Part shown: positions 1-10,961 of the stretch, piece after piece | Numbering within the stretch: the stretch's first letter is position 1 | How the letters are laid out: every line of letters starts with the position of its first letter | NCBI GenBank assembly: GCA_030645955.1 | Contig: JAUSMR010000076.1 | Coordinates: 1 to 64,000, forward strand | Length of the DNA stretch: 64,000 nucleotides | Direction: 5' to 3' | Origin: Gallionella sp. | GTDB lineage: Bacteria; Pseudomonadota; Gammaproteobacteria; Burkholderiales; Gallionellaceae | Notes under the pieces: generated by a model | What the model was told of the DNA's origin: nothing | Seen by the model: the letters and a program-made list of their open reading frames with translations, nothing else | The model's database searches: none | Program-made: the position numbers and the translations under genes

Positions 1-280
<280 letters not shown>

Positions 281-1128
281 TTAAATATTCTTCAAATCGA
301 GATTTTCTTCAATCAGGCCTTGCCGCTTGACCGTTTCGTCCAGTGCCATCAGGGTTTGCAGCAACGCCTTGATATGCCCGAGCGGAAAGGCATTCGGCCC
401 ATCCGACAACGCCTTGGACGGATCGGGATGCGTTTCCATGAACAGGCCGGAAATTCCCGCCGCAACTGCCGCGCGTGCCAGCACCGGCACAAACTCGCGC
501 TGCCCGCCGCTGACCGTTCCCTGCCCCCCGGGCAACTGCACCGAATGCGTGGCATCGAACACCACCGGGCAACCGGTGTTGCGCATTACCGCCAGCGAAC
601 GCATGTCCGACACCAGATTGTTGTAGCCGAACGATGCGCCGCGCTCGCACACCATGATGTTGTCCTGCCCGCTGGCCTCGCGCGCCTTCTCCACCACGTT
701 TTTCATATCCCACGGCGACAGGAACTGGCCTTTCTTGATGTTTACCGGGCGACCGCTGCTTGCGGCGGCATGGATGAAATCAGTCTGGCGGCACAGAAAA
801 GCGGGGGTTTGCAGCACGTCCACGACTGCCGCGACCGGCGCGATTTCTTCGATGCTGTGCACGTCAGTCAGCACCGGCACACCCAGCTGCGCTTTCACTT
901 CGCTGAGAATTTTCAATCCGGCATCCAGGCCGAAGCCGCGAAACGACTTACCGGAACTGCGGTTGGCTTTGTCGTAGGAAGACTTGTAAATGAACGGGAT
1001 GCCCAACTCTCGGCAGATTTCCTGCAACTGACCGGCGGTATCCAAAGCCATTTGCTGCGATTCGATCACGCACGGCCCTGCGATCAGGAACAGCGGCTTG
1101 TCCAGGCCGACCACAAAGTTGCAAAGTT

Positions 1129-1132
<4 letters not shown>
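281..1132 (-). CDS. kdsA: 3-deoxy-D-manno-octulosonate 8-phosphate synthase (KDO8P synthase)
   Basis: The 283-residue protein condenses phosphoenolpyruvate with D-arabinose 5-phosphate to KDO-8-phosphate, the first committed step of the KDO sugar of lipopolysaccharide inner core. Family landmarks are visible: [11 protein letters not shown] near residue 15, the [14 protein letters not shown] segment near 50 that binds substrate phosphate, LTDVHS near 95, and [12 protein letters not shown] near 190. Length is normal (about 280). The start codon overlaps the stop of the short upstream ORF as ATGA, and a GAGGTGG Shine-Dalgarno precedes it. The gene sits between pyrG and eno, a common proteobacterial arrangement. 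It implies a lipopolysaccharide-bearing Gram-negative envelope. Confidence 0.97.
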
Positions 1133-2930
<1,798 letters not shown>

Positions 2931-3002
2931 TCAGGCGGGTAAAACCTTCTCTCTATACACCATTTGAGCCGCCATTCACGAAAGGCTGGCATGCACAGCA
3001 CA

Positions 3003-3070
3003 GTAGGATGCGGTGACGAAGGAACCGCATCGTTCGCGATTGATGCGGTTCCTTCGTCACCGCATCCTAC
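3003..3070. repeat. GTAG...CTAC palindrome (REP-like), 29-bp perfect arms
   Basis: The stretch is a perfect inverted repeat: 29-base arms starting GTAGGATGCGG and ending CCGCATCCTAC around a 10-base centre. It lies between the nuo operon terminator and the pyrG promoter region. Its GTAG/CTAC termini are shared by other palindromes in this window (25482, 26321, 32986, 33830, 39145, 45370, 50255, 51547), although the core sequences differ. This is the organisation of REP/BIME elements moved by RAYT-type transposases. No RAYT gene is in the window. Confidence 0.85.
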
Positions 3071-3092
3071 CAAGCTCAAAAAACGCGCAAAC

Positions 3093-3120
3093 AAAAACTC
3101 CCGCACGGGCGGGAGTTTTT
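3093..3120 (-). terminator. Rho-independent terminator of the nuo operon
   Basis: A stem CTCCCGC/GCGGGAG with a 4-base loop is flanked by five A on one side and five T on the other, so it can act in either direction. It begins about 20 bases past the nuoN stop and is the natural end of the complex I transcript. Confidence 0.85.
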
Positions 3121-3140
3121 GCAACATTACAGAAAACGGA

Positions 3141-4598
3141 TCAGTGCAACAATAGCGATTGCTGGACAGACGCGGCGCAGGCCGACATCAGCGCGTTGGG
3201 CAGCAAACCGAGCAACAACACGCCCAAGCCGTTGGCACTCATCAGCAGCGCGGTATCTTGCCCGAAGGTAATCGGCGCGTGGCTTTCCGGCGCGTCGAAG
3301 TACATCAGTTTGACGATGCGCAGGTAGTAGAACGCGCCGATCAGCGAGAACAGTACCGCAATGACGGCCAGCCAGATATGCCCCGCCTCCACCACGGCTT
3401 TCAGCACAGAGAATTTTGCATAGAAGCCGACTGTGGGCGGCACGCCCGCCATCGAGAACATCAGCAGCATCATCAGGAAGGCGAGCCACGGGCTGCGTCG
3501 GCTGAGCCCCTTGAAATCGTTGAGGGTGTCGGCCTCGAATCCGTCTGCGCGCGACAGCAGCAGGATCATGCCAAACGCGCCCAGCGACATCAGCACGTAC
3601 ACCACGGCATAGAACATCGACGCTCCATAACCTTCGATGCTGCCACTCAACAAGCCAAGCAGCAGGAACCCCATGTGGGTAATGGTGGAGTAGGCAAACA
3701 TGCGTTTGAGGTTGGTTTGTGCAATCGCGGAGATGTTGCCGAGTGCCATCGAAGCAATCGCAAGAATAATCAGCATGCCTGACCAGTGTTGCACCAGGGG
3801 TTGCAGGCCTTCGACCAGGATGCGCGCAACAAAGGCAAATGCGGCAAGTTTGGGAGCCGAGCCGATCAGCATGGTTATGGCGGTTGGCGCACCCTGGTAC
3901 ACGTCCGGCACCCACATGTGGAAGGGCACTACGCCGAGCTTGAAGGCAAGACCGCAGACCACGAACACCAGACCGAACACCAGGAAATTCTTGTCCGCCA
4001 CATCGGACTGGATCGCCTGTGTCACCGCACCCAGCTCCAGCGTGCCGGTCGCGCCATACAGCATGGACATGCCGTACAGCAACAGGCTGGAAGCCAGCGA
4101 GCCCAGCACAAAGTATTTCATCGCGGCTTCGATGGCGAGGGCGGAATCGCGCTGCATGGCGACTATCGTATACAGGCTCAGAGAGAGCAGTTCCAGACCG
4201 AGATACAGCGTGAGGAAGTGGTTGGCGGAGATCATCACCATCATACCGAGCATGGCGAACAAGACCAGCACCATGAACTCGCCGGTGAACAGGCTGCGCG
4301 CGGTGAGATATGGCCTTGAATAAACCAGCATCATGGACAACGCCAGGCAGGTCAAAAGTTTCAGCACATCGGACATCATGTCGTCCACGAACATATTATG
4401 GAAGGCATATACCACGCCCTTTTCGTGCGTGCCGACGATAATCAGCGAACAGCCCAGCAAGGTGAGTTGCACCAGCAGGTAGGTGACCAGCCTGCCGTTT
4501 TGCCTGATCAACAAATCCGCAATCAGTATCACACACGCCATGGTCAGCACGAAGACCTCGGGGAGCACAGGCAATAAATCTGATATTACAAAGTTCAT
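3141..4598 (-). CDS. nuoN: NADH-quinone oxidoreductase subunit N
   Basis: This 485-residue polytopic protein is the antiporter-like subunit of complex I closest to the hydrophilic arm. About 14 membrane helices are evident. The proton-channel residues of the family are present: Glu in [13 protein letters not shown] (TM5), Lys in [16 protein letters not shown] (TM7), Lys in [10 protein letters not shown] (TM8) and Lys in [13 protein letters not shown] (TM12). The ATG overlaps the nuoM stop as ATGA, so translation is coupled. It is the last gene of the operon and is followed by a terminator. Length is normal for proteobacterial NuoN. Confidence 0.97.
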   Translation of the reverse strand: MNFVISDLLPVLPEVFVLTMACVILIADLLIRQNGRLVTYLLVQLTLLGCSLIIVGTHEKGVVYAFHNMFVDDMMSDVLKLLTCLALSMMLVYSRPYLTARSLFTGEFMVLVLFAMLGMMVMISANHFLTLYLGLELLSLSLYTIVAMQRDSALAIEAAMKYFVLGSLASSLLLYGMSMLYGATGTLELGAVTQAIQSDVADKNFLVFGLVFVVCGLAFKLGVVPFHMWVPDVYQGAPTAITMLIGSAPKLAAFAFVARILVEGLQPLVQHWSGMLIILAIASMALGNISAIAQTNLKRMFAYSTITHMGFLLLGLLSGSIEGYGASMFYAVVYVLMSLGAFGMILLLSRADGFEADTLNDFKGLSRRSPWLAFLMMLLMFSMAGVPPTVGFYAKFSVLKAVVEAGHIWLAVIAVLFSLIGAFYYLRIVKLMYFDAPESHAPITFGQDTALLMSANGLGVLLLGLLPNALMSACAASVQQSLLLH

Positions 4599-6238
4599 AG
4601 CGTCTGTTTCCGATCCCAGTTAGAGATTTGACAAGGCGATGCGCGGCAAGAGTCCGCAGGTGTCGGGTTCACTGCGGCGGTGTTCGCCGCTGCGGCATGC
4701 TGAAGTCCCCGGTCGAGCATCGGCGGAAGTATTGCATCATTAAGCCCTTCGATATTTTTGGCACCCCGGACCGGCGACACCTCCGACACGAGGTGTGCTA
4801 CGCTCGTCCGCATCCTGTCGAGGAACGGTTGCGGGTTGACGCCGATCCAGAAGACCAGCACCAGCAGCGGCATTAACGTTGCGATCTCGCGACCGTTGAG
4901 GTCGGTAACAACAACATCATCCTTCCGGGTATTTTCTCCCCAAACAATCCGTTGCAGCATCCAGAGCATGTAGGCCACGGTAAGCACTACTCCGCCGATA
5001 GCGATTGCCCCGGACAGCAGGCTGGATTTAAAGGTACCGACCAACACCAGGAATTCCCCGACAAACGAATTTGTCCCGGGCAGCCCGAAGGAGGCAAACG
5101 AGAAAATAGCCATCAGTGTCACATAAATCGGCACCGTCATCCTTAGCCCGCTGCAATCCGAGATAAGCCGGCTGTGGGTTCTCTCATAGAGCATGCCCAC
5201 CATAAGAAACAGCGCCCCGGTGGTGATCCCGTGGTTAACCATCTGAAGAATTGCCCCTTCGATACCCTCTGAGTTAAAGACGAATATTCCCAGCGTAACA
5301 AATCCCATATGCCCGACGCTGGAGTAGGCGACCAGTTTCTTGAGATCGGTCTGCACCAGCGCCATGTACGAGCCCCAGATGATGGCAATCAACGAAAGGA
5401 TCAGGATGACCGGCGCAAAAGAATGACTCGCATCGGGGGTTATCGGCAAACTGAATCTCAGAAAACCGTAGGTGCCCAGCTTCAGCATCACGCTTGCCAG
5501 CATCACGCTACCGGCGGTGGGTGCCTCTACGTGGGCATCGGGCAGCCAGGTGTGAAACGGAAACATCGGAACCTTGATCGCGAAGGCCAGGAAGAAGGCC
5601 CAGAACACCCAGAACTGGAACATCGGACTGTATGCTCCTTTCGAAAGCTCCTGAATGTCAAATGTCTCGCCACCCGTGAAATACAACGCCAGTATCGCTA
5701 CCAGCATGGGAAGGCTTCCTGCCATCGTATAGAGGAAGAACTTCAACGCGGCATATACCCGGCGCTGGCCACCCCATACTCCGATGATAAGAAACATCGG
5801 GATAAGTTCCGCTTCCCAGAAGACGAAGAACAGGAACAAATCGAGCGATACAAAGACTCCGATTAGCGCCGCCTCCATGATCAGGATTGCCATCATGTAC
5901 TCCTTGACCCGGGTATCGATGGCCTTCCATGAACAGAGCACGCACATCGGGGTAATCAGAGTGGTGAGCAGCACCAGCAGCACACTGATACCGTCCACAC
6001 CGACGGCATAGTTGATGTTGAAAGCAGGTATCCAGGACACCCGCGTAACAAACTGCATCTCGTGGGTAGAGGTATCGAAGGAAAACCACAGCGGAAGCGA
6101 AACGGCAAAAACCAGCAAGGTGAAAGCGAGGGTAATGCGGCGCGTCCACGCATCATTGCGCGGGGCGAAGCCGATTATCACCGCGCCGAGGATTGGGAGG
6201 AATATAAGCAAACTCAACAGATTGGATTCGTGTATCAC
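4595..6238 (-). CDS. nuoM: NADH-quinone oxidoreductase subunit M with extended C-terminus
   Basis: NuoM is the middle antiporter-like proton-pumping subunit of complex I. The channel residues are all visible: Glu142 in [12 protein letters not shown] (TM5), Lys222 in [20 protein letters not shown] (TM7), Lys253 in [11 protein letters not shown] (TM8) and Glu in [12 protein letters not shown] (TM12). At 547 residues it is about 40-50 longer than usual. The extra part is a hydrophilic, Ala-rich tail running from about residue 490 and ending SNWDRKQTL, directly coupled to nuoN. It lies 10 bases after the NuoL-like gene. The tail may be a junction scar from replacement of the upstream block; that is inference. 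Confidence 0.95.
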   Translation of the reverse strand: MIHESNLLSLLIFLPILGAVIIGFAPRNDAWTRRITLAFTLLVFAVSLPLWFSFDTSTHEMQFVTRVSWIPAFNINYAVGVDGISVLLVLLTTLITPMCVLCSWKAIDTRVKEYMMAILIMEAALIGVFVSLDLFLFFVFWEAELIPMFLIIGVWGGQRRVYAALKFFLYTMAGSLPMLVAILALYFTGGETFDIQELSKGAYSPMFQFWVFWAFFLAFAIKVPMFPFHTWLPDAHVEAPTAGSVMLASVMLKLGTYGFLRFSLPITPDASHSFAPVILILSLIAIIWGSYMALVQTDLKKLVAYSSVGHMGFVTLGIFVFNSEGIEGAILQMVNHGITTGALFLMVGMLYERTHSRLISDCSGLRMTVPIYVTLMAIFSFASFGLPGTNSFVGEFLVLVGTFKSSLLSGAIAIGGVVLTVAYMLWMLQRIVWGENTRKDDVVVTDLNGREIATLMPLLVLVFWIGVNPQPFLDRMRTSVAHLVSEVSPVRGAKNIEGLNDAILPPMLDRGLQHAAAANTAAVNPTPADSCRASPCQISNWDRKQTL

Positions 6239-6248
6239 GCTATAAACC

Positions 6249-7994
6249 TCAGAACAGTGAATAAAGGCTCAGGATTAAAAGCGATCCCACCATAACCAGG
6301 GCGTAATGCTGGAGCTGTCCGGTTTGCATCTGCCGCAGCGCGCCGGCTCCCCGCACCACCGCAGACGCAATGGCGTTGACCGCTCCGTCAATAACGTTCT
6401 TGTCAAGCCAGAGTCCTTTTATGCCCAGTACCAGATTGCTGCGGAACACGTAGCGGTACACCTGAATAAACCAGTCCTCGATGGGGACTACCACGTGGTA
6501 CACGAACATCATGAAAAGCGCAGCCCCCTTCCGGTAGAACCAGTCCGTATCCAGGCTGATCTTGGGCGATCCGCCGAGGTGTTTGACCAGCATGAAGAAG
6601 CCCAAACCGGTAAACAGCAGTATCTGCAAAGCCCATACTACGTGGGTTGCCGTGTAGGCATGGTATTCGACGTCGTTTGGCAGCATGTTGTACAGCCAAT
6701 CGGGATAGACGCCGATGAAGATACACAGAAACGCGGCAATCCCCATCGCTACCAGCATGTTGCGCGGCGGTTCGGTCGGTCGTGCCCCGCAGTCTTCGCC
6801 GAGGAAGGTGAAATAGGGCAGCTTCAGCCCGGTATGGAGGAACGTTCCCGCAGAAGCCAGCGAGAGCAGCAGCCATATCCAGGTAAGATGCAGATCCGCT
6901 GCGGCCGAGACTTCCATGGACTTGCTCACGAACCCGCTGAACAGCGGAAAGGCCGAAATCGAGAAGCCGCCTATCATGTAAAGGACAAAGGTCACGGGCA
7001 TGTAGCGGTATATTCCTCCCAGTTCGCTGAGCTTGCTGCGCCCCGTCATCTGAATGACTGCACCCGCCCCCATGAAAAGCAGACCCTTGTACAGGATGTG
7101 CGTGAAAGCATGCGCGACCGCGCCGTTGATGGCCAGCGCCGTCCCCATTCCGACGGCGGCCACCATATAGCCCACCTGGCTGATGATGTGGTAGCCGAGC
7201 AGCCTGCGGATATCGTTCGCCAGCACGGCAAACACCACGCCGTAGAGCGCCATGATGGTGCCCATCCAGATGAGTATCTCTGTCCCGGGGTAGCCGCGAA
7301 TCAGCGCATAAACCGCCGTCTTCGTGGTGAAGGCACTCAGGAAAACCGCGCCAGTCACCGTGGCCTCAGGGTAGGCATCCGTCAGCCATGCGTGCAGCGG
7401 AGGCACGGCAGCGTTGAGCATGAATCCGATCAGGATCAGATAGGACGCTACGCCATGCCCCTGCAACTTATCGAAGCTGATCGATCCAGTCGTCGAAGAA
7501 AGGATCACGATGCCGGCAAGTAGCACCACGCCGCCGACGGCATGCACGAGCAGGTAGCGGTAGCCGGCTTCGATCGAAGCCTTTACCCGGCGCGACCAGA
7601 TCAGCCAGACCGAGGCAAACGCCATCAGTTCCCAGAAGACAAACAGCGACAGGAGGTCGCCGGCAAACGTTACCCCGATTGATGATCCGGCGTAGACGAA
7701 CGCGGCGATATGCTGGGTAACATCCTTGACATGCATCGCGTAGATCGCCCCGATCAGCGCTGCGATCGAGAACACGTACGCGAAAGCAAGGCTGAGCTTG
7801 TCCGCCCGACCGAAGATCAGTTCAAATCCGAGGAAGTGGACGACACCATGGACACCGGGCGACATCAGCATCACGGTCACCAGAGCAAGAGCCGGGAGGA
7901 GGACGATATAAATCTGCTGCACTCTCCCCCTGAAGAGAGGAATGAGCAATGCCCCGAAAATCAGGAAAACCGAAGGATGTAACCAGTCAATCAT
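6249..7994 (-). CDS. NuoL/MrpD-like antiporter subunit standing in for NuoL
   Basis: A 581-residue polytopic proton antiporter-like subunit occupies the nuoL position. Its core resembles MrpD/NuoL family proteins: Glu122 in LFVFWELMAFAS (TM5), Lys225 in LSAFTTKTAVY (TM8) and Lys358 in LFSGFVSKSM (TM12). The TM7 lysine that is nearly universal in the family is an asparagine here (Asn194, in GFMLNAAVPPLHAWL). The last 100 residues resemble the NuoL C-terminus: an amphipathic stretch, then VIDGAVNAIAS, LRQMQTGQLQHYAL and a final membrane helix, as expected for the lateral helix HL and its anchor. The gene overlaps the 83-residue ORF by 8 bases. It is probably the distal pump of complex I. An Mrp-type Na+/H+ antiporter role is the alternative. 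Confidence 0.85.
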   Translation of the reverse strand: MIDWLHPSVFLIFGALLIPLFRGRVQQIYIVLLPALALVTVMLMSPGVHGVVHFLGFELIFGRADKLSLAFAYVFSIAALIGAIYAMHVKDVTQHIAAFVYAGSSIGVTFAGDLLSLFVFWELMAFASVWLIWSRRVKASIEAGYRYLLVHAVGGVVLLAGIVILSSTTGSISFDKLQGHGVASYLILIGFMLNAAVPPLHAWLTDAYPEATVTGAVFLSAFTTKTAVYALIRGYPGTEILIWMGTIMALYGVVFAVLANDIRRLLGYHIISQVGYMVAAVGMGTALAINGAVAHAFTHILYKGLLFMGAGAVIQMTGRSKLSELGGIYRYMPVTFVLYMIGGFSISAFPLFSGFVSKSMEVSAAADLHLTWIWLLLSLASAGTFLHTGLKLPYFTFLGEDCGARPTEPPRNMLVAMGIAAFLCIFIGVYPDWLYNMLPNDVEYHAYTATHVVWALQILLFTGLGFFMLVKHLGGSPKISLDTDWFYRKGAALFMMFVYHVVVPIEDWFIQVYRYVFRSNLVLGIKGLWLDKNVIDGAVNAIASAVVRGAGALRQMQTGQLQHYALVMVGSLLILSLYSLF

Positions 7995-8238
7995 TATAGT
8001 AATCCTCGGAGCGTTCCAGCCAATAGTGCCCCAACGCCTTCGAAATAACGACGATCAGGACACAGGAAATGAACCCGTAGACGGCACTGAATCCCGGGAT
8101 GTCGTCCCAGAAAAAAACATGGTGGTGCCGTTCAATGAAAAAATCGATCACGACCGTGAGCGCCAGCACCGCATAAGCGATCCGCTTCAACGTCTTCGTG
8201 TTATCCATCATGTATTCCAGAATTTTGCCAATATTCAT
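7987..8238 (-). CDS. Small two-helix membrane protein in the complex I operon
   Basis: An 83-residue protein is tightly packed between the two extra antiporter-like genes, overlapping the upstream gene by 4 bases (ATGA) and the downstream one by 8. Two hydrophobic segments are visible (about residues 18-36 and 51-68). They are separated by an aromatic and histidine-rich loop FFIERHHHVFFWDDIPGF, and the C-terminus is acidic. It does not resemble NuoK or any canonical complex I subunit. By position it is probably a structural or assembly subunit of the modified membrane arm. I assign no known function. Confidence 0.8.
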   Translation of the reverse strand: MNIGKILEYMMDNTKTLKRIAYAVLALTVVIDFFIERHHHVFFWDDIPGFSAVYGFISCVLIVVISKALGHYWLERSEDYYND

Positions 8239-9725
8239 CGCAGTAGACCCACCTTGATTAAATTGAGGAAGTGGTCGGGATAGATGCCGAGCGCCACCGT
8301 TAAGACCGCCGTGATCAGCAACGGTATAACGACTTTGAGGGGCGCCTCGCTGATACCTTCATGCCCGTCCGCCGGAGGAGTCCCGAATACAGCCTTGTAG
8401 ACCACTGGTGCGAAGTACGCCACATTGAGCAGGCTGCTGGTCAGCAGCACGCCGAGCAGCACCCAGCTTTTGGTCTCGATGGTGCCAATGGCAATATGCC
8501 ATTTGGTGATGAACCCGGCGAACAGCGGCACGCCAATAATGCTGAGTGAGCCAACCGTGAAGGCGCCGATCGTCCACGGCATTTTCCGTGCAATCCCGGA
8601 CATTTCACTGATGTTGGTCTTGTGCGACGCGACATAGATCGAGCCGGCGCAGAAAAACAGGGTGATTTTTGTAACGGCATGATTCACGATGTGAATGATG
8701 CCTCCGGTGATACCGCTGGCCGTCAGTAGCGCGACACCCAGCACGATGTACGAAAGCTGGCTCACCGTGGAATAGGCCAACCGCATCTTGAGATTGTCCT
8801 GGGTCAGCGCATAGGCCGACGACGCCAGGATGGTGATGGACGCGATGATGGCCGTGTAGTCACCGAGGCTAAGATCCTGCATCAGCGGAACCCCGAAAAC
8901 GTCGGTCACCAGCCGGACGATACAGAATGCGCCAACCTTGACCACCGCCACGGCGTGCAGCAGAGCGCTCACCGGCGTAGGCGCCACCATCGCGGAGGGA
9001 AGCCAGTTGTGCATCGGCATCAGTCCGGCCTTGGCAAAACCGTACAGGAACATGAAATACATCACTGTCAGCAGCGTCGAGATCTCCATCCCCGAGAACG
9101 TCGTGGCCGTTAATCCCGAGAACATCCCCGCCTTGTTGAAGTCCAGTGTTCCGGTAAGCGTATACGTCAGGATGATGGCGCCCAGCAGGATGCTGCTCGA
9201 TGCGCCCACCAGATAGAGCAGGTATTTGCGGCCCGCATCCCAGTCTTTGGCGCCTTCATTGTGAATAACCAGGGGCAGAGTGCACAGGCTCAGTATTTCG
9301 TAGAAGAAGAACAGCGTAAACAGATTTCCCGCAAAGGCGACCCCCATGGCCGAAGAAAGGGCAATGGCAAAGCAGGTGTAATACCTCGTCTGTGCATGCT
9401 CCTCGAGGGTACGCATGTAGCCCATCGAATAAACCGTGGTGATAATCCACAGAAATGAGGACGTGGTGGCAAAGAGCAGACCGATGCCGTCCACCTTGAA
9501 GGCGAGCTCAACGCCGGGAAGAATTTTGAAGACCGTATACTGAATTATTCCCCCGGAAAGAATCACCGGGGTCATGGATACCACGATCAGGAACTTGATG
9601 ACTCCCGCACCGAGAGACCAGCCCTCTCTCAGGTTTGGACGCCGGTAGGACAACATGATCATCACGGCGGCAAACGCCGAGACCAGCACCGCCAGAAGAG
9701 GCTTAATCGAAATCAATGTTTCCAT
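8235..9725 (-). CDS. MrpD-like proton antiporter subunit inserted in complex I operon
   Basis: This 496-residue protein has about 14 membrane helices and belongs to the MrpD/NuoM/NuoN superfamily. All four channel residues are present: Glu143 in FFFYEILSLCTLP (TM5), Lys232 in YGFAKAGLMPMHNWLPSAM (TM7), Lys263 in AVAVVKVGAF (TM8) and Lys408 in LFAGFITKWHIA (TM12). The segment VAPTPVSALLHAVAVVKVG is typical of MrpD and NuoL. There is no long C-terminal lateral helix. It follows nuoK after an unusual 128-base gap and heads the three-gene block replacing nuoL. The order nuoK then MrpD-like parallels mrpC-mrpD. It probably gives this complex I a fourth antiporter-like pump. Confidence 0.88.
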   Translation of the reverse strand: METLISIKPLLAVLVSAFAAVMIMLSYRRPNLREGWSLGAGVIKFLIVVSMTPVILSGGIIQYTVFKILPGVELAFKVDGIGLLFATTSSFLWIITTVYSMGYMRTLEEHAQTRYYTCFAIALSSAMGVAFAGNLFTLFFFYEILSLCTLPLVIHNEGAKDWDAGRKYLLYLVGASSSILLGAIILTYTLTGTLDFNKAGMFSGLTATTFSGMEISTLLTVMYFMFLYGFAKAGLMPMHNWLPSAMVAPTPVSALLHAVAVVKVGAFCIVRLVTDVFGVPLMQDLSLGDYTAIIASITILASSAYALTQDNLKMRLAYSTVSQLSYIVLGVALLTASGITGGIIHIVNHAVTKITLFFCAGSIYVASHKTNISEMSGIARKMPWTIGAFTVGSLSIIGVPLFAGFITKWHIAIGTIETKSWVLLGVLLTSSLLNVAYFAPVVYKAVFGTPPADGHEGISEAPLKVVIPLLITAVLTVALGIYPDHFLNLIKVGLLR

Positions 9726-9853
9726 GTGGCCATCCGGTTCATCTCAGCGAGTGAAAAGGCGGCGAAATTACCATTCGCCGGGTTATCCATCCAGTAAAGA
9801 AAAAGACTGTTTTTAATCATTGTTGTCATCATTATCACCATTGCACCGACGGG
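9726..9853. other. 128-bp gap in the nuo operon after nuoK
   Basis: All neighbouring genes overlap or are separated by about 10 bases, but here 128 bases are left between the nuoK stop and the MrpD-like start. On the minus strand a 39-codon open frame (MMTTMIKNSLFLYW...) runs through it and overlaps the next start. I see no Shine-Dalgarno of note and no similarity to the start of a NuoL. It marks the junction of the atypical block. Confidence 0.6.
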
Positions 9854-10159
9854 TCATCCTTTCAGCTCGTTCCAATCGGCCACATCAATCGTCTGCCGAT
9901 TGCGGAAAAGCAGCACAACAATGGCAAGCCCAATGGCAGCCTCGGCAGCGGCAACCACCAGGATAAAGAAGACAAATATCTGGCCGGCGGGATCTCCCCG
10001 ATAGTGCGAGAAAGCGACGAAATTCGTATTCACCGCCAGAAGCATCAACTCGATCGCCATCAACATATTGATGATGTTCTTCCGTTTGAACAGAATACCG
10101 GCAACTCCCATGCAGAAGATGACCGCGCCAAGAATCAGGAAATCCGAAAGAGCAATCAT
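9854..10159 (-). CDS. nuoK: NADH-quinone oxidoreductase subunit K
   Basis: NuoK is a 101-residue, three-helix membrane subunit of complex I, homologous to MrpC. The conserved glutamates needed for proton transfer are visible in [17 protein letters not shown] (TM2) and in [16 protein letters not shown] (TM3). Length matches the family. The start overlaps the nuoJ stop as ATGA. It is the last canonical gene before the block replacing nuoL. Confidence 0.97.
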   Translation of the reverse strand: MIALSDFLILGAVIFCMGVAGILFKRKNIINMLMAIELMLLAVNTNFVAFSHYRGDPAGQIFVFFILVVAAAEAAIGLAIVVLLFRNRQTIDVADWNELKG

Positions 10160-10791
10160 CGTGCGACCTCTGCTGTGCTGTCTATTTTTTCCTGGGCGTG
10201 TTTCTCCGAGGGCATCTTGATCAGGCGCAAGCGATCCGCTTTCTTGACCGCAATCTGTTCGGGTATCACCTGCGATTTGGCGTCCTTGCGGCGGCGCGAG
10301 GTCAAAGCAATTGCAGCAACCATCGCCACCAGCAGAATCACTGCGGCAATCTCAAACGGGTAAACATATTCGGTATAAATCAAACGCCCCAATTCCTTGG
10401 TATTGCTGTAATCGGCAGCATGCTTGATGGCCACGTTGCCACCGGATATTTTGGAGGAACCCAACACCCAGGTCATCTCGAATGCCATCAAGCCGGCCAA
10501 CACCACACCGAATGGCAGCCAGCGCCAGAAACCTTCGCGCAGCGGCACCAGATTGATGTCCAGCATCATCACCACGAACAGGAACAGCACCATTACCGCA
10601 CCGACATATACCAGCACCAGCGTGATGGCGAGGAACTCCGCTTCCAGCAGCATCCAGATACCGGCCATGCTGCAAAAAGCCAACACCAGGAACAGCGCAG
10701 CATGCACCGGGTTGCGCGCGGTAATCACGCGCGCTGCCGCGAACACGGTCAATGCGGCGAATACATAAAACACGACGGTCTCAAAATTCAT
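10156..10791 (-). CDS. nuoJ: NADH-quinone oxidoreductase subunit J
   Basis: From the ATG at 10791 ([19 protein letters not shown]), preceded by GGAGG, the protein is 211 residues. An upstream in-frame ATG lies in the repeat element and is rejected. Five membrane helices and the conserved TM3 segment [19 protein letters not shown] are visible; this helix has the pi-bulge involved in coupling in complex I. The C-terminus is a 30-residue charged cytoplasmic tail. It is separated from nuoI by a 170-base gap filled by an inverted repeat. Confidence 0.96.
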   Translation of the reverse strand: MNFETVVFYVFAALTVFAAARVITARNPVHAALFLVLAFCSMAGIWMLLEAEFLAITLVLVYVGAVMVLFLFVVMMLDINLVPLREGFWRWLPFGVVLAGLMAFEMTWVLGSSKISGGNVAIKHAADYSNTKELGRLIYTEYVYPFEIAAVILLVAMVAAIALTSRRRKDAKSQVIPEQIAVKKADRLRLIKMPSEKHAQEKIDSTAEVAR

Positions 10792-10822
10792 TAGCAATGC
10801 CTCCAAACCTTTAACGGCAATC

Positions 10823-10945
10823 AGCCACGGATGAAACACGGATCAAGACCATTGGCCGTCCTGATTCCGGAGACATCTTTCGGGTGAACCAAAAATGCTG
10901 CACTACATATTTATTATCTGTGAACATCCGTGTTAATCCGTGGCT
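10823..10945. repeat. Inverted repeat with AGCCACGGAT / ATCCGTGGCT arms inside the nuo operon
   Basis: Arms of about 20 bases (AGCCACGGATGAAACACGGAT and ATCCGTGTTAATCCGTGGCT, imperfectly complementary) flank an 82-base spacer between nuoI and nuoJ. The motif resembles the ATCCGTGTTAATCCGTGGC sequences found dispersed in many bacterial genomes. It lies within the transcribed operon and could form an mRNA stem that affects processing or relative expression. Confidence 0.7.
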
Positions 10946-10961
10946 AAAATAATTTTCCGAG

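Noticed and set aside
6306..7523. 405-codon plus-strand ORF
   Set aside because: It is antisense to the NuoL-like gene, which has strong family motifs; the antisense product is low-complexity and hydrophilic.
8235..9725. Separate Mrp-type Na+/H+ antiporter operon
   Set aside because: No mrpA, B, E, F or G genes are present, and the genes are embedded in and coupled to nuo genes; a complex I role is more likely, though not proven.
9726..9853. 39-codon frame between nuoK and the MrpD-like gene as a real small gene
   Set aside because: It has no convincing Shine-Dalgarno and no recognisable sequence, and it overlaps the next start out of frame; kept only as a note on the gap.
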